This document shows positions 44,903 through 54,903 of a DNA stretch of 64,000 bases, piece by piece; the stretch's first letter is position 1; every line of letters begins with the position of its first letter. Origin of the DNA: Methylomicrobium agile (GTDB taxonomy: Bacteria; Pseudomonadota; Gammaproteobacteria; Methylococcales; Methylomonadaceae); contig NZ_JPOJ01000001.1 of NCBI RefSeq assembly GCF_000733855.1, forward strand, positions 4,264,128 to 4,328,127, written 5' to 3'. The position numbers and the translations under genes were made by a program. Below the pieces are notes generated by a model that saw only the letters and a list, made by a program, of their open reading frames with translations, searched no databases and was not told the origin of the DNA.

Positions 44903-44923
44903 GTGATAATATAACATATTCAC
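44903..44923. promoter_or_regulatory. Candidate Zur/Fur box upstream of zur
   Basis: GTGATAATATAACATATTCAC is A/T-rich with imperfect dyad symmetry. On the minus strand it contains TGTTATATTAT, close to one half of the Zur consensus TGTTATANTATAACA. It lies 28 bp upstream of the zur start and faces hemF. Confidence 0.45.
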
Positions 44924-44953
44924 TAGATAGTGTCCGTTTTCTGAGTACGATAA

Positions 44954-45913
<960 letters not shown>

Positions 45914-46072
45914 CCTTAACTATTTAATGGTTATTACATTTTAAACTTGCACAAGGATTATAGGCAACTTAAGATAACCCCACATTAACCCCGTCATTCG
46001 AAATCAATCTGCTGGATGAGAGCTTCGCGTTTGTCATCGGCGAAGCTTTTCGGGCATAAAGGTAGAGGCGGC

Positions 46073-47125
46073 ATGAACAGGATTGCGGGAAACGGTAGCC
46101 ATAGCCGGCATAATTACCGTATTTTTATGGTGATCAATTCGGTCGGCTATATCGGCATTCTGGTTCATCTGGCCCTCATACCGGTGTTTTACTGCCTCGG
46201 CTTCCCCGGATTGGCTTTTTTGAACATCGCCGGTTCGGTCCTTTGGATCGGCGCGTGGTCAGTGAATCACCAAGGCCGTTACAATACGGCCATCCTGCTG
46301 ATGACGGTCGAAGTGATTTCGCATACCCTGCTTGTCGTGCCAACGGTAGGCTGGCAAGCAGGTTTTCAGTATTACCTGTTCGCCGCCGTCCCGTTCACCT
46401 TGTTCAATAACCGATTCGAGGGAAAAGCGATCATATTCATTTCGATCGCGTTTTGCATGGAATTTCTGCTGCTCAGCATCTATACCTCCGATCATCCGCC
46501 CAATCCCTCCCTTCCGGACAATCTGGTCAAACTGTTCGGCCGCGCCAATATCGTGATTGCGTTTACCGCGCAGGGCGTGATCAGCTACTACTTCCGCCTG
46601 GCATCGATTTACCTGGAGCAGGAGCTCGAAAAGCAGGCTCATACCGATCCGTTGACCGGTCTGTACAATCGGCGCCGAATGCTCGATTTTCTGCTTCAAC
46701 AAGGAAAATTGGCGGAGAGAGAACAGACCGCGCTGTCGGTCGCGTTCGTCGACATCGACCATTTCAAAAAAATCAACGATAACTATGGGCATGGGACGGG
46801 CGACCAGGTTCTCAGAGAAGTTGCCGAATTCGTCAAACGGCAGTTGCGCAAGGGCGATACGCTTGCCCGCTGGGGCGGAGAGGAATTCCTGCTGTTGTTG
46901 CCGCACACGGACCTCGACGGAGCACGGGTGCTGGCCGAAAAAATCTGCGGAACAGTGGCCGAACACGTTTTCCAGATAGACAGTAAAGACTATTCGGTGA
47001 CCCTGACGATCGGTCTTTGCGAACATCGAACGGAACACCCGATAGAGAAAAGCATCAAATTGGCGGATATTGCGCTCTATCGGGGAAAGCAGGCCGGGCG
47101 CAACCGGGTAATGTGTTATTCCTGA
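46073..47125 (+). CDS. Membrane-bound diguanylate cyclase (GGDEF)
   Basis: 350 residues from ATG 46073 (the frame is open to 46016). Five or six membrane helices (about 15-185) form the sensor part. The GGDEF domain (about 195-345) has DPLTGLYNRRRMLDF, FVDIDHFKKINDNYGHGTGD and the active-site motif GGEEF. An inhibitory I-site RXXD (RKGD) lies five residues before GGEEF, so product inhibition is expected. It makes c-di-GMP. The signal sensed is unknown. Confidence 0.93.
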   Translation: MNRIAGNGSHSRHNYRIFMVINSVGYIGILVHLALIPVFYCLGFPGLAFLNIAGSVLWIGAWSVNHQGRYNTAILLMTVEVISHTLLVVPTVGWQAGFQYYLFAAVPFTLFNNRFEGKAIIFISIAFCMEFLLLSIYTSDHPPNPSLPDNLVKLFGRANIVIAFTAQGVISYYFRLASIYLEQELEKQAHTDPLTGLYNRRRMLDFLLQQGKLAEREQTALSVAFVDIDHFKKINDNYGHGTGDQVLREVAEFVKRQLRKGDTLARWGGEEFLLLLPHTDLDGARVLAEKICGTVAEHVFQIDSKDYSVTLTIGLCEHRTEHPIEKSIKLADIALYRGKQAGRNRVMCYS

Positions 47126-47154
47126 TCGTCAGCAAAGCTGATAATACGCACTCC

Positions 47155-47490
47155 TCAAGCGTCTGCCAGTGCGGCGAAACTGTGTACCCAAATCAAGCTG
47201 TCCGGGTTCCACTCCATGCCGGGATGCATTCGGATGAGCAACCCTTTATAAGTTTCCAGGTCCGGAAAACCTTCCGCCCGGGCGTCCTGATCGGTCAGAT
47301 CGCCCAGGCGTTGACGGACCAGATCGGTCATCACGAACTCCCGGCCGTCCAGGGTAAAAGTTTCTCCCGGCCAGCCGTACACGCCGTCCCGCCGCTGCTG
47401 GGTTTTGATGCCGGTTTTAGCGGCCTCGACAAGTTTCGGATGGGTCACCAGCCGATCGATCGAACAAGTTTTTTTCGGATACATTTCCAT
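47155..47490 (-). CDS. ASCH-like small protein
   Basis: 111 residues, including MYPKKTCSIDRLVTHPKLVE, WPGETFTLDGREFVMTDLVR and LETYKGLLIRMHPGM. The layout resembles ASCH-superfamily proteins, beta-barrels thought to bind RNA. No catalytic site can be named. It converges with the diguanylate cyclase gene. Confidence 0.65.
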   Translation of the reverse strand: MEMYPKKTCSIDRLVTHPKLVEAAKTGIKTQQRRDGVYGWPGETFTLDGREFVMTDLVRQRLGDLTDQDARAEGFPDLETYKGLLIRMHPGMEWNPDSLIWVHSFAALADA

Positions 47491-47602
47491 GAGCTTTACT
47501 CTAACGGTTGCAAGTTGTGGGAAAGGTGTACATGATAGTCCGAATCAGAAATTTTTCATTCCCACAGCTTCCAAAATTCATGCCCGTCCGATTCAACTCA
47601 AA

Positions 47603-50600
47603 ATGAACGCCGATCCTTTACCTACCCTGCGCGCCGCCATTGACGAAGCTTATCTGGCCGATGAAGAGCGGCTAGCGGCGTCGCTTGCCGAAAGTTTAAA
47701 AAACTATGATCCATCCGTCTCCGCCCGATTGGCGGGCGAGCTCGTCGCCGCGGTCCGAACCGAAAGAAGCGGCCGCCCATCCCTGGTCAATACGCTGCTG
47801 CATGAATATCAATTGAACACTCAAGAGGGCATCGTGCTAATGGAGATTGCCGAAGCCTTGCTGCGTATCCCCGATTCCGCCACCCAGGACACCTTCCTGC
47901 GGGACAAATTAAGCTCGGTGGATTGGGGCCGGCACCGGGCAACGCACGATACGCTGCTGGTCAAATTGCTGAATGGCGCCCTGTCGATAACCGGAAGGAT
48001 CGAAAGTCCGGAGGACGGCGGCGACTGGCTGGGAAAACTGAGCGCGCCGTTGATCCGCACTGCGGTCAAACAAGGGATGCAGTTTCTCGCAGACCAGTTC
48101 GTGTTCGATGAAACGATCGAAGGTGCCGTGGAAAAGTTGGCTGCAGAGCCCGGTGCGCGCTATTCGTTCGACATGCTTGGGGAGGCGGCATTGACGGCGG
48201 CGGATGCCGAGCGCTACTTTGAGTCCTACCGGCAGGCGATCGAACAGCTGGCCGAAATTGCAGCGTTTAACGATCCTCTCGTAAATTCCGGCATATCGGT
48301 CAAATTGTCGGCGCTCTGCCCCCGCTACGAACCCCTACAAGAACAACGTGCGGTCGGCGAACTGAACCGCAAGCTGCTCGATTTGAGCCGGCTGGCGCGC
48401 GCCGCGAATATCGGCCTGACCGTCGATGCGGAAGAATCGGAACGGCTGGACATGTCGCTGGATATTTTCGCGTGGGTATTCGCCCAACCCGGCCTTGAAG
48501 GATGGGAGGGCTTCGGGCTGGCCGTGCAGGCGTATCAAAAACGCGCGCTGCCCGTGATTCGCTGGCTGGCCGCGCTGGCAGGCAGGCAGCGGCGCCGGAT
48601 TCCGCTCAGACTGGTCAAGGGCGCCTACTGGGACGGCGAAATCAAACGCGCGCAGGAACTCGGCCTTGAAGGCTATCCGGTGTTTACCCGCAAAAGCGCG
48701 ACCGATGTCTCTTACCTGGCCTGCGCGGAAGCGATGCTCGCTCGTCCCGAAGCGTTTTACCCGCAATTCGCCACCCATAACGCCCAGACCGCCGCCGCGA
48801 TTCTGACGATGGCGAAACCGGATGCGGATTTCGAATTTCAGCGGCTGCATGGGATGGGCGAAGCGTTTTATGCGGAACTGGCGAAACATTATCCACGACC
48901 CTGCAGGATTTACGCGCCGGTCGGCAATTTCGACGATCTGCTGCCGTATCTGGTCCGGCGCCTGCTCGAAAACGGGGCCAACACCTCGTTCCTGAACCGG
49001 GTCGAAAACCCCGCCATCGGCCTGGAACAGATCGTCGAGGATCCGCTCGTTAAATTGCGGGAGGCGACCCTACGGATAGCTCGGCCGGCCGGCCTTTTCG
49101 GACCGGAACGCCTGAATTCGGCCGGAATCAATCTCAGCGATTCCCGGATCGCCGAGCAGCTTCAAGTCGAGTTCGATGCGCTGGCCGAACGAGTATGGGA
49201 AGCGCATCCGCTGATCGACGGCAGGCCCGGCCATGGCTCCAAACAGCCGGTATTCAATCCCTGCGATCGACGCCTGCAAATCGGCGAAGTAACTTACGCA
49301 GGCCCGGAAACAATCGGCAAGGCCGGCGCCTCCGCCTTGCAGGCTTTTCCAGAATGGCGGCAGGTTCCGGTCGCCGAACGGATCGCCTATCTGAACCGAG
49401 CGGCCGGGCTATTGGAAGCGCACCGGCTCGAACTGGTTTCGCTGTGCGTCCGAGAAGGCGGCCGCTCGATCCGGGACGCGCTGGACGAAGTGCGCGAAGC
49501 GGTCGATTTCTGCCGCTATTATGCGGCCGAGGCCGATCAACTGTTCGGAAAGCCGGCGCGGATGCCGGGCCCCACCGGCGAAGAAAATTACCTGTCGCAA
49601 ACCGGGCGCGGCGCGGTGGTCTGCATCAGTCCGTGGAATTTCCCGATCGCGATTTTTCTCGGCCAGATCGCCGGGGCGCTGGCCGCCGGCAATACGGTGA
49701 TCGCCAAGCCCGCCGCGCAGACTTCCTTGACCGCGATGCGCTGCATCCGGCTTATGCATCAGGCCGGCATCCCGGCCGAAGTCCTGCAATTCCTGCCGGC
49801 CGAGGGCGGCCTGATCGGCAGCCATTTATTGACCGTTCCGGGCCTCGGCGGCGTCGTCTTTACCGGCTCCACCGCCACCGCACGCTCGATCAACCGGACG
49901 CTTGCACAGCATCAGCCTGCGATCGTGCCGCTGATCGCCGAAACCGGCGGCCAAAACGCGATGATAGCGGACAGTTCGGCCCATATAGAGCAACTGGTGA
50001 TGGACGCGCTCCTGTCAGCCTTCAACAGCGCGGGGCAGCGGTGTTCCGCGCTGCGGGTCCTGTATATGCAGGAAGAAATCGCGGATCGGGTGATCGGGCT
50101 TTTGACCGGCGCGATGCAAGAGTTGAACGTCGGCGATCCGGGGCTTCTGGCGACCGACATCGGGCCGGTGATCAATGCCCAGGCCGCAAATCAACTGGCA
50201 AGTCATGTCGAAAAGATGCGGCGCCAGGCGAACGTTCTGTATCAGACGCCCTTATCCCCCGAATTGAAACATGGCAGCTTCTTTCCGCCGACGCTGATCG
50301 AAATCGACCATATCGGCCGGCTCGAACAGGAAGTGTTCGGCCCTGTCCTCCATTTGGTACGCTATCGCGCGAACAAATTAGCCGAAGTCATCGAGCAAAT
50401 CAACGGAACCGGCTACGGCCTGACCCTGGGCATCCAAAGCCGGATCCAGAGCCATATCCGGTTCATCGTCGAAAGGGCGCGGGTCGGCAATATCTATATC
50501 AATCGAAACATGATCGGCGCGGTGGTCGGTGTACAGCCGTTCGGCGGGATGGGATTGTCCGGAACCGGCCCGAAAGCCGGCGGCCCGGATTATCTGCGCC

Positions 50601-50683
50601 GACTGGCTTCCGAACAGACGGTCACGATCAACAGCGCGGCGATCGGGGGCAACGCGGCGCTGTTGTCCGAAGCCTTGTTTTAG
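47603..50683 (+). CDS. putA: Bifunctional proline dehydrogenase / P5C dehydrogenase
   Basis: 1026 residues from ATG 47603. The proline dehydrogenase barrel (about 75-420) includes NSGISVKLSALCPRYEPL, TVDAEESERLDMSLDIF, RLVKGAYWDGEIKRAQE and ATHNAQTAAAIL. The aldehyde dehydrogenase domain (about 470-1000) has catalytic Cys in FNSAGQRCSALRVLY and Glu in IAETGGQNAMI. The N-terminal ribbon-helix-helix of trifunctional PutA is absent, so this is the short form, without DNA-binding activity. It oxidises proline to glutamate, feeding FADH2 electrons to quinone. The 3' end overlaps the pilU-like gene by 4 bp. Confidence 0.96.
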   Translation: MNADPLPTLRAAIDEAYLADEERLAASLAESLKNYDPSVSARLAGELVAAVRTERSGRPSLVNTLLHEYQLNTQEGIVLMEIAEALLRIPDSATQDTFLRDKLSSVDWGRHRATHDTLLVKLLNGALSITGRIESPEDGGDWLGKLSAPLIRTAVKQGMQFLADQFVFDETIEGAVEKLAAEPGARYSFDMLGEAALTAADAERYFESYRQAIEQLAEIAAFNDPLVNSGISVKLSALCPRYEPLQEQRAVGELNRKLLDLSRLARAANIGLTVDAEESERLDMSLDIFAWVFAQPGLEGWEGFGLAVQAYQKRALPVIRWLAALAGRQRRRIPLRLVKGAYWDGEIKRAQELGLEGYPVFTRKSATDVSYLACAEAMLARPEAFYPQFATHNAQTAAAILTMAKPDADFEFQRLHGMGEAFYAELAKHYPRPCRIYAPVGNFDDLLPYLVRRLLENGANTSFLNRVENPAIGLEQIVEDPLVKLREATLRIARPAGLFGPERLNSAGINLSDSRIAEQLQVEFDALAERVWEAHPLIDGRPGHGSKQPVFNPCDRRLQIGEVTYAGPETIGKAGASALQAFPEWRQVPVAERIAYLNRAAGLLEAHRLELVSLCVREGGRSIRDALDEVREAVDFCRYYAAEADQLFGKPARMPGPTGEENYLSQTGRGAVVCISPWNFPIAIFLGQIAGALAAGNTVIAKPAAQTSLTAMRCIRLMHQAGIPAEVLQFLPAEGGLIGSHLLTVPGLGGVVFTGSTATARSINRTLAQHQPAIVPLIAETGGQNAMIADSSAHIEQLVMDALLSAFNSAGQRCSALRVLYMQEEIADRVIGLLTGAMQELNVGDPGLLATDIGPVINAQAANQLASHVEKMRRQANVLYQTPLSPELKHGSFFPPTLIEIDHIGRLEQEVFGPVLHLVRYRANKLAEVIEQINGTGYGLTLGIQSRIQSHIRFIVERARVGNIYINRNMIGAVVGVQPFGGMGLSGTGPKAGGPDYLRRLASEQTVTINSAAIGGNAALLSEALF

Positions 50684-51848
50684 GTGCCCTCTTCCTCTTC
50701 GTCCTCTTTCTTGATCTCCTGCAGCGACAGGGAGCCAAGCCCGCCGCCTTGTTTCGCCGTATCGCCGGTTTTGGCCGTCGCCGAGCCCTTGCCTTCGCTC
50801 AGGTTGATCTTCAGTTTCAGATTGTTAGGCGAATCGGAATTCTGCAGCGCCTCCTCCAGCGAGATCACCCCCGATTTGTAAAGGCGCAGCAAATGGCTAT
50901 CGAAAGTCTGCATCCCGACATTTTCGGATTTTTCCATCGCTTCCTTGATGCTGTGGATATCGCCTTTTTGAATCAGGTCGCGAACCAGTTGCGTCCCCAG
51001 CAGAATCTCGATCGCGGCGGTGCGTTTGCCGTCGACGGTCGGCACCAGGCGCTGCGAAACGAAGGCTTTCAGATTCAGCGACAGGTCGAGCAGCAACTGG
51101 TTCCGGCGTTCTTCGGGAAGAAATTGATGATCCGGTCCAATGCCTGATTCGCGTTGTTCGCATGCAGCGTGGACAGACACAGATGGCCGGTTTCGGCGAA
51201 AGCCAGCGCGTGCTCCATCGTTTCCTGGCTACGGATTTCGCCGATCAGAATTACGTCAGGCGCCTGGCGCAGCGTGTTTTTCAGCGCATCTTCATAGCTC
51301 AGCGTATCGACGCCGACCTCGCGCTGGTTGACCAGCGATTTTTTATGCGGATGGATGTATTCGATCGGGTCCTCGATCGTGATGATATGGCCCGACGAAT
51401 TGGCGTTGCGGTGGTCGATCAACGCGGCCAGCGAAGTCGATTTGCCGGAACCGGTGCCGCCGACGAACAGAATCAGGCCGCGCTTTTCCATGATCACTTT
51501 TTTCAGGACTTCCGGCAGCCCCAGTTTATCCGCATTCGGAATGTCGACCTTGATGTTGCGGATCACCAGCGCGAAGCAGTTGCGCTGCTTGAAAATATTG
51601 ACCCGGAAACGGCCGATGCCGGGCTCCGACAGCGCCAGATTCAGCTCGGGCTGATGTTCGAAGGCTTTCTGCTGGTCTTCGTCCATCAAACCGTAAGCGA
51701 TTTCCCTGATCCGCTCCTTGGTCAGTTTGATATTCTCCAGAGGCTTCAACGCACCCTGGAATTTCGCGGCAGGCGGCGCATCGGTCGTCAGGTAAAGATC
51801 GGAACCGTCGTGCTGCACCAGTATTCTTAAATAATCATTGAATTCCAT
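50680..51848 (-). pseudogene. pilU: PilU-like twitching ATPase, split by a -1 frameshift
   Basis: Two frames join into one PilT/PilU-type ATPase of about 389 residues. The first (51848 to about 51115) has the Walker A GGTGSGKSTSLAALIDHRN, the Asp box IITIEDPIEYIHP, Walker B APDVILIGEIRSQETMEHAL and the His box GHLCLSTLHANN. The second, starting RRNQLLLDLSLNLKAF, carries the C-terminal domain and an acidic tail KKEDEEEEGT that is typical of PilU. The shift lies at a CCCG/GGGAAG run near 51113-51118; one extra G there would restore INFFPEERRNQ. It could be a true mutation or a sequencing error. It aids pilus retraction together with PilT. Confidence 0.85.
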
Positions 51849-51968
51849 CGTCTTCTATCGATCACAAGTTGGGTTCTGATTCGCATTCAGTTTAGGTCAA
51901 CCCGTAGAGAAGTGAAGCCAACTTGAAAAATTACCGGTTATAATAGCCGCTTTTTTGATTTACCCGAG

Positions 51969-53009
51969 ATGAACATACAACGCAAAGCCGTCGCGCTGAT
52001 TTCCGGCGGCCTGGATTCGATGCTGGCCGCGAAAACGGTGATGGATCAAGGCATCCATGTCGAAGGCATCAATTTCTTCACCGGTTTTTGCGTGGAAGGC
52101 CATACCCATGCGATCCGCGAAAAAGACCGCGCCAAACCGAAGCGCAACAATTCGCTCTGGGTGGCCGAACAGCTCGGCATCAAGCTGCACATCGTCGACG
52201 TGATCGAAGAATACAAGAACGTGCTGATCAACCCGAAGCACGGCTACGGCGCGCATCTGAACCCCTGCCTGGACTGCAAGATCTTCATGGTCAACAAGGC
52301 CAGGCAATGGATCGCCGAAAACGGTTTCGACTTCATCATCACCGGCGAAGTGATCGGCCAACGGCCAATGTCGCAGCGCAAGGATACGATGCCGGTGGTG
52401 GCCCGCGAATCGGGCGCCGATGATTTGCTGCTCCGGCCCCTGTGCGCAAAAAACCTGGCGCCGACGCTGCCCGAGCGCGAAGGCTGGGTCGACCGTGAAA
52501 AACTGCACGACTTTAGCGGCCGCTCACGCAAGCCGCAAATGGAAATGGCCGCACGCTATGGTTTTCGCGAGTATTCGCAGCCGGCCGGCGGCTGCTGCTT
52601 TTTGACCGACAAGAACTATTCGGCGAAACTGACCGATTTGTGGCAGGCGCACGGGCACAAGGATTACGAGCTCGACGACGTGATGCTGCTGAAAGTCGGC
52701 CGCCATATCCGTCCTGCTCCGCATTTCAAACTGATCGTCGCGCGCGAGGAAGGCGAAGGCCGCTTCCTGCAGGGCTACCGGAAAGAATTCGTCAGCATGG
52801 CAGCCACCAGCCATAACGGCCCGCTGGTGTTGATCGACGGCACGCCGTCCGCCGAGGATTTGTATCTCGCGGCCGGCATTACCGCACGCTACGGCCAGGG
52901 CCGCAAAGCCGAACAGGTCGACGTGAAGATCACAGACAAGGACGGCGCGGAGCGGACGATCCAGGTCAAACCGTTTGCGAAAGAACTGCCGCAGGAATGG
53001 TACCTATGA
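51969..53009 (+). CDS. PP-loop ATPase, tRNA thiolation/MnmA-like
   Basis: 346 residues with an N-terminal PP-loop (AVALISGGLDSMLAAKTVMD), a cysteine pair in HLNPCLDCKIFMVNKARQW and another in AGGCCFLTD, and the GEVIGQRPMSQRKDTM block. The C-terminal part (about 230-346) resembles an NFACT-R/DUF814-type domain. Such proteins adenylate a nucleotide base before sulfur transfer. The TusA-like gene overlaps its stop (ATGA), so a sulfur relay between the two is likely. The RNA substrate is unknown. Confidence 0.82.
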   Translation: MNIQRKAVALISGGLDSMLAAKTVMDQGIHVEGINFFTGFCVEGHTHAIREKDRAKPKRNNSLWVAEQLGIKLHIVDVIEEYKNVLINPKHGYGAHLNPCLDCKIFMVNKARQWIAENGFDFIITGEVIGQRPMSQRKDTMPVVARESGADDLLLRPLCAKNLAPTLPEREGWVDREKLHDFSGRSRKPQMEMAARYGFREYSQPAGGCCFLTDKNYSAKLTDLWQAHGHKDYELDDVMLLKVGRHIRPAPHFKLIVAREEGEGRFLQGYRKEFVSMAATSHNGPLVLIDGTPSAEDLYLAAGITARYGQGRKAEQVDVKITDKDGAERTIQVKPFAKELPQEWYL

Positions 53010-53239
53010 CTCGGGAAATCCTGAACGCGCGGCGGCTGTTATGCCCGCTGCCGGTGATCCGCACCCAGAACAAGATCAAAGAAATGCGCCCCGGCGCCCG
53101 TTTGGAAGTCATCTGCACCGACCCCGGCGTCATGCAGGACATTCCGGCTTGGTGCCGGATTCACGGCCATACCGTGCTCGAAACGCGCAGCGGCGATCAC
53201 GAATATGTGATCGTGATCGAAGTCGGCGGAGCGGTGTAG
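53006..53239 (+). CDS. TusA-family sulfur carrier
   Basis: 77 residues from ATG 53006 (ATGA overlap). The active cysteine is Cys13 in the signature LLCPLPVIRTQNKI. A second conserved part is GARLEVICTDPGVMQDIPAW. TusA proteins pass persulfide sulfur between enzymes. Coupled translation with the PP-loop gene points to a dedicated donor for that enzyme. Confidence 0.9.
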   Translation: MTREILNARRLLCPLPVIRTQNKIKEMRPGARLEVICTDPGVMQDIPAWCRIHGHTVLETRSGDHEYVIVIEVGGAV

Positions 53240-53623
53240 GGCGGATTCGCCGTCAGGCAATCCGCCAATCCGACTAGAGCATTTTCATCTCGCGTGTAGG
53301 GGCACAATACCGTTAAGTCAAGCCGTCATCTCGGCAGGGATTCATGCCAGGCTTTCCTGCCTGGCCCCCTTCGGGTCAATGCAAATCTGTTCCAGACAGA
53401 TTTGTGCCGAGATCCAGATGACAGGGATGTATGAGAACCCGCCATCCTTGGCTTCTGGATTCGGCAACCGCTCCCTGCGTTGCTCTATCTCCTGCATCCC
53501 TGCAGTCGTCCGGCAATCCTTGCCGGAATGACGAGTTTCCCTTAACTTAGCGGCATGGCTTATGAACGTAAACCCGAAACGAAAATGTTCTAGGCGGTTT
53601 GCTGACGCGAAACCGCCCTACAC
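53237..53623. repeat. Triple-nested repeat block, MITE copy C inside a REP pair
   Basis: Outermost are arms GTAGGGCGG (53237) and CCGCCCTAC (ending near 53621). Within them lies a MITE-like element (53275-53592) with ends TAGAGCATTTTC and GAAAATGTTCTA. Within that are the 63 nt two-hairpin insert (53343-53405) and the small 48 nt element (53462-53510, followed by a second CGGCAA). No gene is present between the TusA-like gene and argJ. Confidence 0.82.
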
Positions 53624-53670
53624 TCACTTTTTATCCCACTTTTTCACGTTGAATTTATGAGGAATCCACG

Positions 53671-54885
53671 ATGGCGGTAGGTCGCTGCGATTTTCCGATC
53701 ATGCCGGAAATTCCGGGCATTCGTTTGGGCACCGCGTGTGCCGGCATCAAGCAAAACGTCCGGGACGATCTTTTGGTATTCGAAATGGCCGAACACGGCA
53801 GCTGCGCGGCCGTTTTTACGCAGAACGCCTTCTGCGCCGCCCCGGTGCTGATCGCCAGACAACATTTGACGGCCGCGCCGCGCTGGCTGCTGATCAATTC
53901 GGGCAACGCGAACGCGGGCACCGGCAAACAAGGGCTTCAGGATGCGTTCGCGACATGCGAAGAGTTGGCACGGCTGACCGGCGGCTCGACCGAACGGGTG
54001 CTGCCCTTTTCGACCGGGGTGATCGGCATGCCGCTGCCGATCGACAAGATCGCCGCCGCGCTCCCCGAGGCTGTGCGCAATCTGCATTCCGGCCACTGGG
54101 ACAAGGCCGCCCGCGCGATCATGACGACCGACACCTTTCCGAAAGGCGTCACGAAAACGCTCGAACTCGATGGCCGGACGATCACTTTCAACGGTATCGC
54201 CAAAGGCGCGGGCATGATCCAGCCGAACATGGCGACAATGCTGTCGTTCATCGCGACCGATGCGAAAATCGGCCGAGACTTATTGCAGCAATGCCTGGCA
54301 CGCGCCGCCGAACTGTCCTTCAACCGGATCACCGTCGACGGCGACACCTCGACCAACGACGCGCTGGTCGTGATGGCCAGCGGGCTTTCGGAGGCGCCGG
54401 AAATCCTGCCGGACTCCGAACATTACACCGGCTTCGCCGAGGCGCTGCTGGAGGTCTGCAAAAGTCTGGCCGAAGCGATCGTCCGCGACGGCGAAGGCGC
54501 CACCAAACTGATGCGGATCGTGGTCGAAGAAGCGCAAAGCGACGAAGAAGCGGTCCGCGTTGCGAAAACGATCGCGCATTCGCCGTTGGTCAAGACCGCT
54601 TTTTTCGCGAGCGATCCGAACTGGGGGCGCATCCTGGCGGCGGTCGGGCGCGCCGGCGTGGACAACATGGTGCTGGAAAACATCCGGATTTTCCTGAACG
54701 ACGTCTGCATCGTGCGGGAAGGCGGGCGCGCCGACGATTATACCGAAGAAGCGGGACAGGCAGTGATGGACCGCGAGGAAATCCGCGTAACGGTCAAACT
54801 CGGCCGGGGCGATGCCCGTCAGGAAGTCTTGACCTGCGATTTTTCCTACGACTACGTCAAGATCAATGCGGAATATCGGACCTGA
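53671..54885 (+). CDS. argJ: Bifunctional ornithine acetyltransferase / N-acetylglutamate synthase
   Basis: 404 residues. The self-cleavage site is Ala-Thr in QPNMATMLSFIATD, the thrNTN-type nucleophile of ArgJ. Other blocks are GSCAAVFTQNAFCAAPV, LINSGNANAGTG and the C-terminal SDPNWGRILAAVGRAG. It recycles the acetyl group in arginine synthesis. The next gene, mutT-thiE, starts 18 bp downstream. Confidence 0.96.
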   Translation: MAVGRCDFPIMPEIPGIRLGTACAGIKQNVRDDLLVFEMAEHGSCAAVFTQNAFCAAPVLIARQHLTAAPRWLLINSGNANAGTGKQGLQDAFATCEELARLTGGSTERVLPFSTGVIGMPLPIDKIAAALPEAVRNLHSGHWDKAARAIMTTDTFPKGVTKTLELDGRTITFNGIAKGAGMIQPNMATMLSFIATDAKIGRDLLQQCLARAAELSFNRITVDGDTSTNDALVVMASGLSEAPEILPDSEHYTGFAEALLEVCKSLAEAIVRDGEGATKLMRIVVEEAQSDEEAVRVAKTIAHSPLVKTAFFASDPNWGRILAAVGRAGVDNMVLENIRIFLNDVCIVREGGRADDYTEEAGQAVMDREEIRVTVKLGRGDARQEVLTCDFSYDYVKINAEYRT

Positions 54886-54903
54886 TCCGGAGCGGAAACC
54901 CAG

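Noticed and set aside
49195-51147. 650-codon plus-strand frame
   Set aside because: Second frame of putA and antisense of pilU; rich in Arg and Gly with no motif.
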